Shown: piece after piece, positions 47,135 to 55,028 of the stretch
Layout: each line of letters opens with the position of its first letter
Position numbering within the stretch: position 1 is the stretch's first letter
DNA from: Enterococcus sp. DIV2402
Lineage (GTDB): Bacteria > Bacillota > Bacilli > Lactobacillales > Enterococcaceae
DNA: 64,000 nucleotides
Direction: 5' to 3'
Assembly: GCF_017426705.2 (NCBI RefSeq)
Contig: NZ_CP147251.1
Location: 1 to 64,000, forward strand
Translations under genes and position numbers: made by a program
Notes under the pieces: model-generated
Told to the model about the DNA's origin: nothing
The model's database searches: none
Seen by the model: only the letters and a program-made list of their open reading frames with translations

Positions 47135-47451
47135 AAATAGAATATTTTTTACCTGTGGATTGTAATTCTGATGAACTTGAAGGTTTTAAGGCTATTCATA
47201 ATAATGATAACCTCAAAGAATTTTACAAAAAAAAAGAACATGAAACATTAGAAACCAAAATTTATAATTGGAGTAGAAGTGTTATACCGTTTCTAAAAGA
47301 TTCTGAGGTGCTTAATACATTGCAACGAGAAGATTTAAAATGTTTACCTATAGTAAAAATAAATGGATCTATTTTTATTACACAAAGGGTCTTAAGTTTA
47401 AATGAATTAAGTGACATTTTAGACATTGGTATTAGTATACAAAAAGATTAA
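47131..47451 (+). CDS. ArsD-like small cytoplasmic protein
   Basis: 106 residues. The pattern MKIEYFLPVDC, IYNWSRSVIPFLKDSEVLNT, LKCLPIVKINGSIFI and the RVLSLNELSDIL tail follow the outline of ArsD arsenic metallochaperones (thioredoxin-like fold). The ArsD vicinal cysteine pairs are missing: only Cys11 and one Cys in LKCLP remain. It is translationally coupled by an ATGA overlap to the secreted protein, and no ars genes are nearby. It may therefore be a redox, folding or immunity partner rather than an arsenite chaperone (inference). The similarity is by eye only. Confidence 0.6.
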   Translation: MKIEYFLPVDCNSDELEGFKAIHNNDNLKEFYKKKEHETLETKIYNWSRSVIPFLKDSEVLNTLQREDLKCLPIVKINGSIFITQRVLSLNELSDILDIGISIQKD

Positions 47452-47458
47452 ATTTTAT

Positions 47459-47505
47459 AAACAGGATATGGGATTAATCAATGAATTCATAGCCTGTTTT
47501 CTAAA
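47459..47505 (+). terminator. Possible terminator after ArsD-like gene
   Basis: AAACAGG/CCTGTTT stem with a long loop, followed by TTCTAAAATTTTTT. Weak; the loop contains the palindrome ATGAATTCAT. Confidence 0.45.
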
Positions 47506-47509
47506 ATTT

Positions 47510-47650
47510 TTTATGATTGTGAAATTACTTTCCTTGTCAACTATCCAAAATCAATATGATCCAACATTGACTTATAACAATGTATTAGCAACAATGACGT
47601 TGCTAAAATATTATGTACACAAAGATATCAATCATATGGAATGGATCTCT
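47510..47650 (+). pseudogene. Short coding-like remnant, unassigned
   Basis: In one frame the segment reads NQYDPTLTYNNVLATMTLLK and YYVHKDINHMEWISKK. This looks like protein sequence but has no start with a ribosome-binding site and ends in a terminator hairpin. The upstream part of the same open frame is the hairpin after the ArsD-like gene. It is likely the 3' remnant of a lost gene, possibly the same decayed family as at 46.3 kb. Confidence 0.35.
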
Positions 47651-47651
47651 A

Positions 47652-47696
47652 AAAAAAGAGGGTCAGAAACTTTTTTAAGTTTTTGACCCTCTTTTA
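47652..47696. terminator. Strong bidirectional terminator
   Basis: A long stem AAAAGAGGGTCA-AAACTT pairing with AAGTTT-TGACCCTCTTTT, with A/T runs at both ends. Confidence 0.85.
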
Positions 47697-47714
47697 AAGC
47701 TCTTTGAGTAACTT

Positions 47715-47768
47715 AATTGTCATTTTTCTTTTTAAATGACACGTTTTTTTTCGATAAATGACACAATT
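47715..47768. repeat. Short inverted/direct repeats, transposon-end-like
   Basis: TGTCATTT (47718-47725) faces AAATGACA (47734-47741), and a further AAATGACAC copy sits at 47756-47764. The longer arms AATTGTCATTT and AAATGACACAATT are almost complementary. Such clustered repeats are seen at ends of some insertion sequences, but no transposase is present and I cannot name a family. Confidence 0.4.
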
Positions 47769-47840
47769 CGTTTACTTAACCATTATGAGACTTATTATAG
47801 CTGTTAACATCTAAAAAAATTTAATGTATTAATTGATAAA

Positions 47841-47876
47841 AAAGAAAACATTGAATTATCAATGCTTTCTTTTTTG
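47841..47876. terminator. Terminator hairpin
   Basis: AAGAAAACATTGA/TCAATGCTTTCTT stem followed by TTTTTT, between the accessory patch and the sorbose operon. Confidence 0.6.
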
Positions 47877-47904
47877 TGTTTAGCTTTGATATTGATTGAA
47901 CTGA

Positions 47905-47942
47905 GCGCGCACACCCGTGACTTTAGTCGTGGGAGGTTCAGG
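47905..47942 (+). mobile_element. Solitary IS200/IS605-type right-end hairpin (omega-RNA 3' end footprint)
   Basis: An 8-bp stem CCCGTGAC-TTTA-GTCGTGGG (47914-47933, two G-T pairs) followed by AGGTTCA closely resembles the right-end hairpin of IS200/IS605-family elements, which also forms the 3' end of the TnpB guide (omega/reRNA). No tnpA or tnpB reading frame is found within several kb, so it is a remnant or footprint, not an active element. Confidence 0.6.
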
Positions 47943-48075
47943 ATATAAGCTTCTATATTTTTACTGTATAAGAAAAACAAACAGAAACTGTCCCCAACAA
48001 TTTAGGGAACAGACTCTTTTATTTATCACCACGCGTATTCTCAATTTTTTTGCACAATAATAATTTGAATATGTA
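47943..48075. other. Intergenic tail of the accessory patch
   Basis: No gene. It contains an imperfect hairpin with CTGTCCCC and GGGAACAG (about 47986-48014) followed by a T-rich stretch, possibly another decayed terminator. Nothing else was recognised. Confidence 0.4.
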
Positions 48076-48114
48076 GAAAAAACAGCCATTACCACAGAGT
48101 AATGACTGTTTTTC
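48076..48114 (-). terminator. Terminator of the sorbose operon
   Basis: AAAAACAG-CATTAC paired with GTAATG-CTGTTTTT, ending at the sorE stop codon. Confidence 0.85.
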
Positions 48115-49344
48115 TTAAATTTCTGGTTGGGTCGTTAAGATGTACTCTTCTGCTTCTTTACTCCAAATTCCCTCTGTTTTGTCTAAAATCTTTTTTAGTT
48201 CATGTGTTTCTGGCAACTCACTTAGGTTCGTAAGTGCCATTGCCTTATGAGTATAGACTAATTTTTTCCCACCGCCAATTGTAGGTTGATTCAAAGTTGT
48301 TTCTGCTACTGAATCAAGACCTAACACATGAGTCACAATATTAGCTGCACGAATTTTCTGTTCTTCAATCAATTGGACTGCTTTTCGCATATCTTCTGTA
48401 TTTCCCCCAGAGGTTCCAACATAATGCATGAAAGAATAATGAACATCATAAAAATTCACTTCGGCAAAGAAATCTTTATTTTGAGGTCCCGCAAAGAAAT
48501 TTAGACAACCATCGGGATTCATTAGTTTTGAACCGTCTGTAATTGCATCTGCAGCAGGTACCATGACAAATACATCATCATAGCCTTGGTTATTGATTGC
48601 TTCTTTTAGAATTGCTACCTGATTCTCTATTTCTCGCACGTTGATATAGGTCACTGTAATACCGTCTTGACTAGGATATAGTTTAGCAGCTCGATCTAAT
48701 TTATCTTGATGACGATCTGTAATGACAATGTGCTTAGGTTTAATAGGTCCGTGCAACGCATAATCAATAGCCAACAGCCCCATTGGACCAGTACCACCCA
48801 TAATCAATAAATTGCCTTCAGGTTTAATTCCCATTTTGTGTTCATACGAGCCTTCTATTAAATGATAATTTGCTTCAAACGCACCAATCACACAGGATAA
48901 TGGTTCAACGAGTGATCCTTCAAAATAGGTGACACCCTTATAAGGGATTAAGCAATCTTGCTCCATTACATCCTTGGAAATAACAATGTAGGTGGCATCT
49001 CCACCTGTATATGGATAGGAATAACCCGGACAATCTGGACGATCAGGCAATTGTAAATTTGCCTGAACGACATAGCGCTCACCTACTTGATAGTGATCCG
49101 CCCATTTAGCCCCCACCTCTATAATCTCCCCACAGAATTCATGACCAATAATAATTGGGTTTGTAGCAACATCATCTGGCGCTTTTTTATGGTCCGCTCC
49201 TTGATTGGCTAGTTTCCAAGTAGACATACAAATGCTATCGGTCACTACCGAAGCTAAAATCTCATCTTCTTGAATAGGAGGTAATTCAAATTCTTCTAAT
49301 CGTAAATCATTTTTACCGTATAAGCGAACTGCTTTTGTTTTCAT
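48115..49344 (-). CDS. sorE: L-sorbose-1-phosphate reductase (zinc-dependent alcohol dehydrogenase family)
   Basis: 409 residues. N-terminal GroES-like domain with IIGHEFCGEIIEVGAKW (about 72-88), Rossmann motif MGGTGPMGLLAIDYA (about 197-211), and KLVYTHKAMALTNL near the C-terminus, as in SorE proteins. It reduces L-sorbose-1-phosphate to D-sorbitol-6-phosphate. Last gene of the operon; upstream are the four PTS subunits and the next-step dehydrogenase. Substrate identity rests on family resemblance plus context. Confidence 0.88.
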   Translation of the reverse strand: MKTKAVRLYGKNDLRLEEFELPPIQEDEILASVVTDSICMSTWKLANQGADHKKAPDDVATNPIIIGHEFCGEIIEVGAKWADHYQVGERYVVQANLQLPDRPDCPGYSYPYTGGDATYIVISKDVMEQDCLIPYKGVTYFEGSLVEPLSCVIGAFEANYHLIEGSYEHKMGIKPEGNLLIMGGTGPMGLLAIDYALHGPIKPKHIVITDRHQDKLDRAAKLYPSQDGITVTYINVREIENQVAILKEAINNQGYDDVFVMVPAADAITDGSKLMNPDGCLNFFAGPQNKDFFAEVNFYDVHYSFMHYVGTSGGNTEDMRKAVQLIEEQKIRAANIVTHVLGLDSVAETTLNQPTIGGGKKLVYTHKAMALTNLSELPETHELKKILDKTEGIWSKEAEEYILTTQPEI

Positions 49345-49371
49345 TCTAAAATCTCCTTTATGTTGCGTTGT

Positions 49372-50217
49372 TTAGCCTAAAATGCCAAATGCGTAACCAG
49401 CAATTCCGACAGCAAACAAAGCAAATATTAAAACAATTGGACTCACTTTTTTCTTCAATAGGCGCATCATTAATAGTGTCAAACCTAATGCTAGCAAGCC
49501 TGGTACTAAATCATCTAGAATATTTTGAACAGTAGTTACCACTTCTTGCCCATCTGGTCCCGTTGTTCTTGAGACCACTAAAGGTACGTTAATAGTGGTC
49601 CACTTAGTTACTAAAACTCCCATGATAAATAGCCCTAAAATCGTGGCACCTTCTGTTAATTTTTGTAATAAATTTCCAGATAAATCAGAAACGATATCCA
49701 ATCCTTTTTTCAGTCCATAAGTTAATCCAAACCATTTCAATGCTAAACGAACGGCATTAAAAGCAATAAAAAATAATAATGGTCCCATAACGTTGCCGGT
49801 TAATGCAATCGATGCTCCTAAAGCCGCAGTAATTGGACGTAATGTTCCCCAAATTAAAGGATCCCCTACACCTGCAAGCGGCCCCATTAAACCAACTTTC
49901 AGACTATTAATCGTTCCTTCTTCAATATCTGCTCCGCCTGCTCTCGCTTCTTCCATTGCCATGGTCACACCAATAACTGGACCACACATACCTGGTGTCA
50001 CATTAAAAAAAGTCAAATGACGTTTTAACGCTTCAGCCTGTTCTTCTTTTGTTTCATACACACGCTGAATTGTCGGAATCATATCCACACAAAAAGCTAA
50101 AGCATGAATTCGTTCATAGTTAAACGATGCTTGTTGAAAATTTGAATAAACAAACGTACGAATTAAGTCTTGCTTTGTAATTTTAGACTGAATTGTTACT
50201 TGGTTCGTATTTTCCAT
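49372..50217 (-). CDS. PTS mannose/fructose/sorbose family EIID subunit
   Basis: 281 residues. Family pattern from the N-terminus: SNFQQASFNYERIHALAFC, NVTPGMCGPVIGVTMAMEE, and the conserved GPLAGVGDPLIWGTLRPI (about 111-128), with helices at the C-terminus. EIID pairs with EIIC to form the mannose-class membrane translocator. Here it is the sorbose transporter by operon context. Confidence 0.94.
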   Translation of the reverse strand: MENTNQVTIQSKITKQDLIRTFVYSNFQQASFNYERIHALAFCVDMIPTIQRVYETKEEQAEALKRHLTFFNVTPGMCGPVIGVTMAMEEARAGGADIEEGTINSLKVGLMGPLAGVGDPLIWGTLRPITAALGASIALTGNVMGPLLFFIAFNAVRLALKWFGLTYGLKKGLDIVSDLSGNLLQKLTEGATILGLFIMGVLVTKWTTINVPLVVSRTTGPDGQEVVTTVQNILDDLVPGLLALGLTLLMMRLLKKKVSPIVLIFALFAVGIAGYAFGILG

Positions 50218-50230
50218 GATTTTCTCTCCT

Positions 50231-51040
50231 TTAGTCTTCTAGTTCATCATCTAAATCATCGTAGACATTCATAGCTGGTTGATTGACAACCGCTGCTTGT
50301 TTATTGAAATTGGGATTTAATTGGACATATAACATCGCCATAATTAAACCGATAATCCCGAATGATAATAAACTAAAATCTAAGTAACCACCTAAAACAA
50401 ACCCTAGGAAGAAGAAGGGCATCAAATATTTGATACTCATCATATTCAAGACCATCGCATAACCGACAACGACAATGAAACCACCGGCGACAGCTAACCC
50501 ACCTGTCACCACATCAGGTATCGCTGCTAACATGCTTTCAACCATTTCCGCACTTACAAATGCTGCAACAATCGTCGTCGGAATCGCCACACGCATTGCC
50601 TGCATTAACAATGCGCTAAAGTGAAGCAAAATAATACGTTTGAAGTTAGCTTTCTCTGCTTCTTTATCTGCCGCATGTTGAAAGGCAACTGTTAGTGTGC
50701 GAACAAATACGGTTAATACTTGTCCAGCTGCTGCAACTGGTAAGGCTACTGCAATCCCATTTTGAATACTTTGGCTTCCAACAATTACCAAAATTGTAGA
50801 AATCGTGCTAGCCAAAGCCGAATCAGGTGATTGTGCAGCGCCAATATTCATCCAGCCTAAAGCAATTAATTCGAGTGTTCCCCCGAGAATAACTCCCGTT
50901 GTCAAATCGCCTAAAATCAAGCCCATCACTGTACATGCAATAATAGGTCGATGGGTTTGAAATTCATCTAATACACTACCCATTCCAGCAATACTTGAAA
51001 ATAAAAAGATTAAAATGATCTGAATCATCGATAATTCCAT
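50231..51040 (-). CDS. PTS mannose/fructose/sorbose family EIIC subunit
   Basis: 269 residues, eight or more hydrophobic segments, with the typical LGDLTTGVILGGTLELIALG (about 42-61) and GAAQSPDSALAS motifs of sorbose-class EIIC. It forms the membrane channel with EIID. 15 bp downstream of the EIIB gene and 13 bp before EIID. An acidic C-terminal tail (DDLDDELED) is present. Confidence 0.94.
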   Translation of the reverse strand: MELSMIQIILIFLFSSIAGMGSVLDEFQTHRPIIACTVMGLILGDLTTGVILGGTLELIALGWMNIGAAQSPDSALASTISTILVIVGSQSIQNGIAVALPVAAAGQVLTVFVRTLTVAFQHAADKEAEKANFKRIILLHFSALLMQAMRVAIPTTIVAAFVSAEMVESMLAAIPDVVTGGLAVAGGFIVVVGYAMVLNMMSIKYLMPFFFLGFVLGGYLDFSLLSFGIIGLIMAMLYVQLNPNFNKQAAVVNQPAMNVYDDLDDELED

Positions 51041-51054
51041 TGGTGTTCCTCCTT

Positions 51055-51543
51055 TTAAAAGCTTGCTTCTTTTAGTTTTGCTTCAAAGTCGCCTTTAGTA
51101 TCCGTTGCGACAACACGCAAATCTAATTCCACACCCAACTCGGCTAATTTTCTAAATGCTATAACATCTTTTTCATCAACAGATACTGCTTTAGTCACTT
51201 GTTTCTTCCCTGTTTTGTATTGCATGCCACCGATATTGATTGATTGAATAGGTACACCCTTTTGAATTATTTCAACTACTTCAGTTGGATTCGTAAATAA
51301 ATAAAAGACGGTTTCATTCGCATATTTAGGATTGTTGTACACACGAACTGCTTTATCTACATCAATAATATTTGCTTTAATTCCTGGAGGAGCTGCTTGC
51401 TTCACTAAGGTTTTACGAATTTGATCCTCAGAAACTTCTTTACTTACGACAATAATTCGTTGCGCACCTGCTTCTTTTGCCCAAACAGTGGCTACTTGAC
51501 CATGAATTAAACGGTCATCAATTCTTGCTAATCGAATATGCAT
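51055..51543 (-). CDS. PTS sorbose-type EIIB subunit
   Basis: 162 residues with the phospho-His motif RIDDRLIHGQVATVW (His14), the standard EIIB active site of the mannose class. It passes phosphate from EIIA to the incoming sugar. The start overlaps the EIIA stop by one base (TAATG-type junction). Confidence 0.95.
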   Translation of the reverse strand: MHIRLARIDDRLIHGQVATVWAKEAGAQRIIVVSKEVSEDQIRKTLVKQAAPPGIKANIIDVDKAVRVYNNPKYANETVFYLFTNPTEVVEIIQKGVPIQSINIGGMQYKTGKKQVTKAVSVDEKDVIAFRKLAELGVELDLRVVATDTKGDFEAKLKEASF

Positions 51544-51956
51544 TATAGTTCCTCCTCGTCCTCTTCTTCAATTACAAATGTCCGTACAGTATCACACGCA
51601 ATTTCTTGTAAATAATCTGCTACTGCCCGAGCATTTCGGTCTGCGTAAACGGTGGCTGTTTCTAATACCAAAGGCAAGGACATGCCCGAGATAACTTCAA
51701 TTTGTTTTTCGGGATATTCCATCGCTAGTCCACAGCTCGCGTTAAATGGTGTTCCTCCAAATAAATCTGCTAAAATAATGACGGACTCGTCCGTTTGATT
51801 TAAAACCGTTTGTAATTTTTCTTTTAATGAATCAAACCCATCTTCTTTTAAAAATTCTACTGTTTGAAAATCAGCTAATTCTCCAAAAATCATTTCTGCT
51901 GAATTTTTCATTTCATTTGCTAATTTTCCATGTGCAACCAAAACGACACTTGACAT
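51543..51956 (-). CDS. PTS sorbose-type EIIA subunit
   Basis: About 137 residues with the active site VVLVAHGKLANEM (phospho-His about residue 9) and DLFGGTPFNAS (about 66). I prefer the ATG at 51956 (MSSVVLV); a GTG at 51965, directly after the stop of the dehydrogenase gene, is also possible. It receives phosphate from HPr. The long acidic C-terminus (EEEDEEEL) is unusual but harmless. Confidence 0.92.
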   Translation of the reverse strand: MSSVVLVAHGKLANEMKNSAEMIFGELADFQTVEFLKEDGFDSLKEKLQTVLNQTDESVIILADLFGGTPFNASCGLAMEYPEKQIEVISGMSLPLVLETATVYADRNARAVADYLQEIACDTVRTFVIEEEDEEEL

Positions 51957-51965
51957 TTTTTTCAC

Positions 51966-52766
51966 CTATCCTCTCGTTTTACCACCTGCAACATTCACTG
52001 TAACTCCTGAAATATAACTTGAACGTTCAGATAAGAAATACGCAACTAAATCAGCAACTTCTGCTAACTTACCGCTACGTCCTAAAGGAATCGTACTTGT
52101 TTGACTATAGCCTGCACGTAACTCTTCAACAGTTTTTCCACGAGTATAAGCAAGAGCTTCTTCATAAGCTAACGTTCGCAAACCAGTTTCTTCCATAATT
52201 CCTGGTGCGATACCAATAACACGAATTCCTTTTTTGCCTAACTCTTTGGCCCATGAACGAGTATAACTATTTACCGCAGCTTTTGTGGCAGCATAGGCGC
52301 TTTGTCCTTCCGATCCCTCTAACCCACTTTCAGAAGACATATTAATAATTACACCATGACCTTGCGCGACTAATTTGCGTCCAACAGCTTGGCTCATTAA
52401 GTACAGTCCTTTTTGATTTACATTAATAATTTTGTCAAATAGCTTATCGTTAATTTCAAATTTGCCATTTTCAACTTGTTTTTCATCAACTAATAATGCT
52501 GGAATATTAATTCCTGCATTATTGACCACTCCGTCAATTTTTCCGAAATGATTGAGTGCTGTTGCTACCGCAGCTTCAACAGATTCTCGTGAAGTGACGT
52601 CAGTTTGTACAAATACTAAATTTTCATGCTTAAAAGCCCCTTCGCTTAAATCTGCATTCACCACATTTACTTGTAATAGACAAAGTTCCTTAACAATCGC
52701 ATCACCAATCCCTGATGAACCTCCTGTGACAATTACTGTTTTCCCTTCAATATTTAACCAACTCAT
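51966..52766 (-). CDS. Sorbitol-6-phosphate 2-dehydrogenase (SDR family)
   Basis: 266 residues. NAD-binding VTGGSSGIGDAI (about 13), structural NNAGIN, catalytic Ser in NMSSESG and YAATK (Tyr/Lys) are present, with the family-specific stretch MEETGLRTLAYEEALAYTRG (about 195-214). It oxidises D-sorbitol-6-phosphate to fructose-6-phosphate, following SorE. Called SorF in Lactobacillus and SorD in Klebsiella. First structural gene behind the operon promoter. Confidence 0.9.
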   Translation of the reverse strand: MSWLNIEGKTVIVTGGSSGIGDAIVKELCLLQVNVVNADLSEGAFKHENLVFVQTDVTSRESVEAAVATALNHFGKIDGVVNNAGINIPALLVDEKQVENGKFEINDKLFDKIINVNQKGLYLMSQAVGRKLVAQGHGVIINMSSESGLEGSEGQSAYAATKAAVNSYTRSWAKELGKKGIRVIGIAPGIMEETGLRTLAYEEALAYTRGKTVEELRAGYSQTSTIPLGRSGKLAEVADLVAYFLSERSSYISGVTVNVAGGKTRG

Positions 52767-52777
52767 GCTACCTCTCC

Positions 52778-52807
52778 TAACATTTGTGAAATATTTTTAA
52801 CATTTGT
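52778..52807 (-). repeat. Direct repeats in the sorbose operon leader, possible operator
   Basis: TAACATTTGT occurs at 52778-52787 and 52798-52807, 20 bp apart (about two helical turns), and a related CACATTTGT lies at 52874-52882. They flank the promoter and may be SorC-type regulator sites. Direct evidence is only the repeat pattern. Confidence 0.45.
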
Positions 52808-52816
52808 TATAACTAG

Positions 52817-52845
52817 ATAGTAAACGTTACCAAAATAATTGTCAA
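52817..52845 (-). promoter_or_regulatory. Promoter of the sorbose operon
   Basis: Minus-strand TTGACA, 17-bp spacer, TACTAT, about 45 bp upstream of the dehydrogenase start. The -35 box is perfect. Confidence 0.85.
52819..52832. promoter_or_regulatory. cre-like site (CcpA) overlapping the sorbose promoter
   Basis: AGTAAACGTTACCA fits the cre pattern TGWAANCGNTNWCA with two mismatches and covers the -10 box and spacer. It suggests catabolite repression. Confidence 0.55.
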
Positions 52846-52892
52846 CACTTTTTAACATTATTGATTTAATAATCACATTTGTCAAACGATTC

Positions 52893-52922
52893 AAAAAAAA
52901 AGAGGACTTTTGCCTCTTTTTT
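52893..52922 (-). terminator. Terminator after the sorbose regulator gene
   Basis: AAAAAGAGG/CCTCTTTTT stem with a 7-base loop; T run on the minus strand. Confidence 0.8.
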
Positions 52923-53869
52923 CATTTTTCTTTTAAAATAGCTTCTGCTGTCTCTTGTGTTGTCACCAGTACATTCATATATTTCCCACGTAAAGCACCA
53001 CGAATGGCAGAAACTTTCTCTAGTGATTCTGCTACAGCAATTCGATAATTAACTTTTTTTAATTCTTCCAGAGTAATACCGATTAGGCGCTCATCTAATT
53101 TACTAGAAATATGTTGCCCCTGAGCATTGTAAAAATGTGATATCACATCGCCCACCACTTGATCTTCCAATCCTTCTAAAATATTATCATCATAAAACAG
53201 TTTCCAACGTGTGCTGTCTTTCATTTGCGGACTACCAATTCCAAAAATAGCAATCGATAGCTTTTTCCATAATTGAACTAAGTCTTGATTAAATTGATTT
53301 GCCATTAAAGCTTCTTTTAATTCCTTTGTTTCAGGAAAGGCTGGGGAATCAATTAATACAGCCTTACTTTTTAATTTTTTAGAAGCTTCAAAAGTAATCG
53401 TATTAACATGGTATTCTCCAATTAAGCGTCCAGAAGGCCCACCGATTAGTGGAATACACATTAAATTGTTTTTCTCAGTTTCTTGCAGTTCTGCAGCAAC
53501 CATCGACATTGCTTGTCCCCATGAAAAGCCAATTGTCATCTCCTCTTCTAAAATTGTTTGAAGATATTTATTTGCCGCTGCTCCTAACAACTGTAATTTT
53601 TGCTCCGATTGAACATCAATAGCCGTAGGTACGACAATTGCTTTTTTTAAACCAAACGTCTCTTCCAATTCTTTTTCTAACGAATAAGTTCCTGCTAAAT
53701 CATAATTAATAGTAATCGTCACAATTCCTTCTTCTCGCGACTTTTTAAGCAAACGACTAATCGTACTACGATGAATATTTAATTCCTTTGAAATTTGACT
53801 TTGATTTTTATCTTCTTGATAATACATTTGGGCAATTTGGACTAATAATTTATCCTCCACATGTTTCAT
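52922..53869 (-). CDS. SorC-family transcriptional regulator
   Basis: About 315 residues. N-terminal helix-turn-helix DKNQSQISKELNIHRSTISR (about 20-39), then a sugar-phosphate-binding domain with LLGAAANKYL, IGFSWGQAM and IFGIGSP, the SorC/DeoR-like sensor. It likely responds to sorbose-1-phosphate or sorbitol-6-phosphate and controls the adjacent operon. I chose the ATG at 53869 (MKHVEDKLL) following GGGGAG; upstream in-frame codons lack a site. Ends in its own terminator, so the operon has a separate promoter. Confidence 0.9.
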   Translation of the reverse strand: MKHVEDKLLVQIAQMYYQEDKNQSQISKELNIHRSTISRLLKKSREEGIVTITINYDLAGTYSLEKELEETFGLKKAIVVPTAIDVQSEQKLQLLGAAANKYLQTILEEEMTIGFSWGQAMSMVAAELQETEKNNLMCIPLIGGPSGRLIGEYHVNTITFEASKKLKSKAVLIDSPAFPETKELKEALMANQFNQDLVQLWKKLSIAIFGIGSPQMKDSTRWKLFYDDNILEGLEDQVVGDVISHFYNAQGQHISSKLDERLIGITLEELKKVNYRIAVAESLEKVSAIRGALRGKYMNVLVTTQETAEAILKEK

Positions 53870-54063
53870 ACTACATCTCCCCTTTTTCGATATTTCTTGC
53901 CCCAACAATACCATAAATCTCTCTTTTTACAAATAACGTTACTTAAAAATCAATTTTGTGATTTGTAAACATTTGCTACACGCCCTTCTTGATTTTATGT
54001 TAAACTAAAGGGCGGACCAAAAAACTTACATATGAATTTATAACTTGAGAGGAGACATCATCA

Positions 54064-54627
54064 ATGATTACAATGGATGATATTATTCGTGAAGGACATC
54101 CTACTTTACGAAAAGTTGCTGAAGAAGTCTCTTTTCCTTTGAGTGAAGAAGATCGTCAATTAGGAAAAGATATGATGGAATTTTTAGAAAATAGCCAAGA
54201 CCCAGTGAAAGCTGAAGAACTAGATTTACGTGGAGGCGTTGGATTAGCTGCGCCACAAGTCGACGTTTCTAAAAGAATGGCAGCCGTTTTAGTGCCTAGT
54301 TCTGACCCTGAACGTGAAGAACCTGATTTTCAAGCGGTATTATATAACCCAAAAATTATGAGTCATTCTGTGCAAGAAGCTTGTCTAGCAGATGGCGAAG
54401 GTTGCTTGTCTGTGGATCGTGAAGTACCTGGGTATGTTCCTCGTCCCGCACGAGTAACATTAACTTATTTTAATGAAGATGGTGAACAACAAAAAGTTCG
54501 TTTAAAAAATTATACAGCCATCGTTGTTCAACATGAAATCGACCATCTAAATGGCGTAATGTTCTATGACCACATTAATGCTAAAAATCCATTCGCCTTA
54601 AAAGAAGGCATTTTAGTGATTGAATAA
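54064..54627 (+). CDS. def: Peptide deformylase
   Basis: 187 residues. Motif 1 [10 protein letters not shown] (about 59), motif 2 EGCLSV (about 117) and motif 3 QHEIDHLNG (about 159) give the Cys and two His metal ligands plus catalytic Glu. It removes N-formyl from nascent proteins. Length and the insertion before motif 1 fit the type II deformylases of Firmicutes. Monocistronic with its own terminator. Confidence 0.97.
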   Translation: MITMDDIIREGHPTLRKVAEEVSFPLSEEDRQLGKDMMEFLENSQDPVKAEELDLRGGVGLAAPQVDVSKRMAAVLVPSSDPEREEPDFQAVLYNPKIMSHSVQEACLADGEGCLSVDREVPGYVPRPARVTLTYFNEDGEQQKVRLKNYTAIVVQHEIDHLNGVMFYDHINAKNPFALKEGILVIE

Positions 54628-54683
54628 ACCACAAACACATAAAAATTTGTGGCTATCTGCATAGAACAGCTACACTTGTTTAT

Positions 54684-54733
54684 AAGAAAACCTTGGGAGG
54701 ATAAAAGCATCTTCCCAAGGTTTTCTTATTTTT
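54684..54733 (+). terminator. Terminator after def
   Basis: A 15-bp stem AGAAAACCTTGGGAG / CTTCCCAAGGTTTTCT followed by TATTTTT. Confidence 0.9.
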
Positions 54734-54982
54734 AATTTATTTCATCGCTCTTTCAAGTATACACAAAAGATAGTTTAACAGTACTCAAACGGTACAAAAA
54801 GTCGGTTTGCTAGATTTCATCCCATAAATTACAAATTTCTCCTGTGACAAATAACGAAATAGTTTATCGTTAAAAACACAACAAAGCAACGTAAAAGCGC
54901 TTGTCCTAACAGAAATATGCATACGATTGCTGTCATGGTATACGGTGAACGTTTCAAAAAATAATTGATAGTTTTTAAACAT
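54734..54982. other. Intergenic region, no gene recognised
   Basis: About 250 bp between the def terminator and the terminator of the importer operon. A 65-codon open frame on the minus strand has no ribosome-binding site and no protein-like character. Nothing else was seen. Confidence 0.5.
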
Positions 54983-55011
54983 TAAAAAACTCTCTGAAAT
55001 CCAGAGAGTCT
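54983..55011 (-). terminator. Terminator of the ABC importer operon
   Basis: ACTCTCTG/CAGAGAGT stem followed by six T on the minus strand. Confidence 0.8.
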
Positions 55012-55028
55012 CTACTATTGATACAAAT

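Noticed and set aside
47426..47686. 86-codon open frame as a third gene of the secreted-protein operon
   Set aside because: It starts inside the ArsD-like gene, passes through a hairpin and ends in a terminator. Only its middle part looks protein-like, so I list that part as a remnant instead.
54785..54982. 65-codon minus-strand open frame between def and the importer operon
   Set aside because: No ribosome-binding site, no recognisable features, AT-rich intergenic composition.
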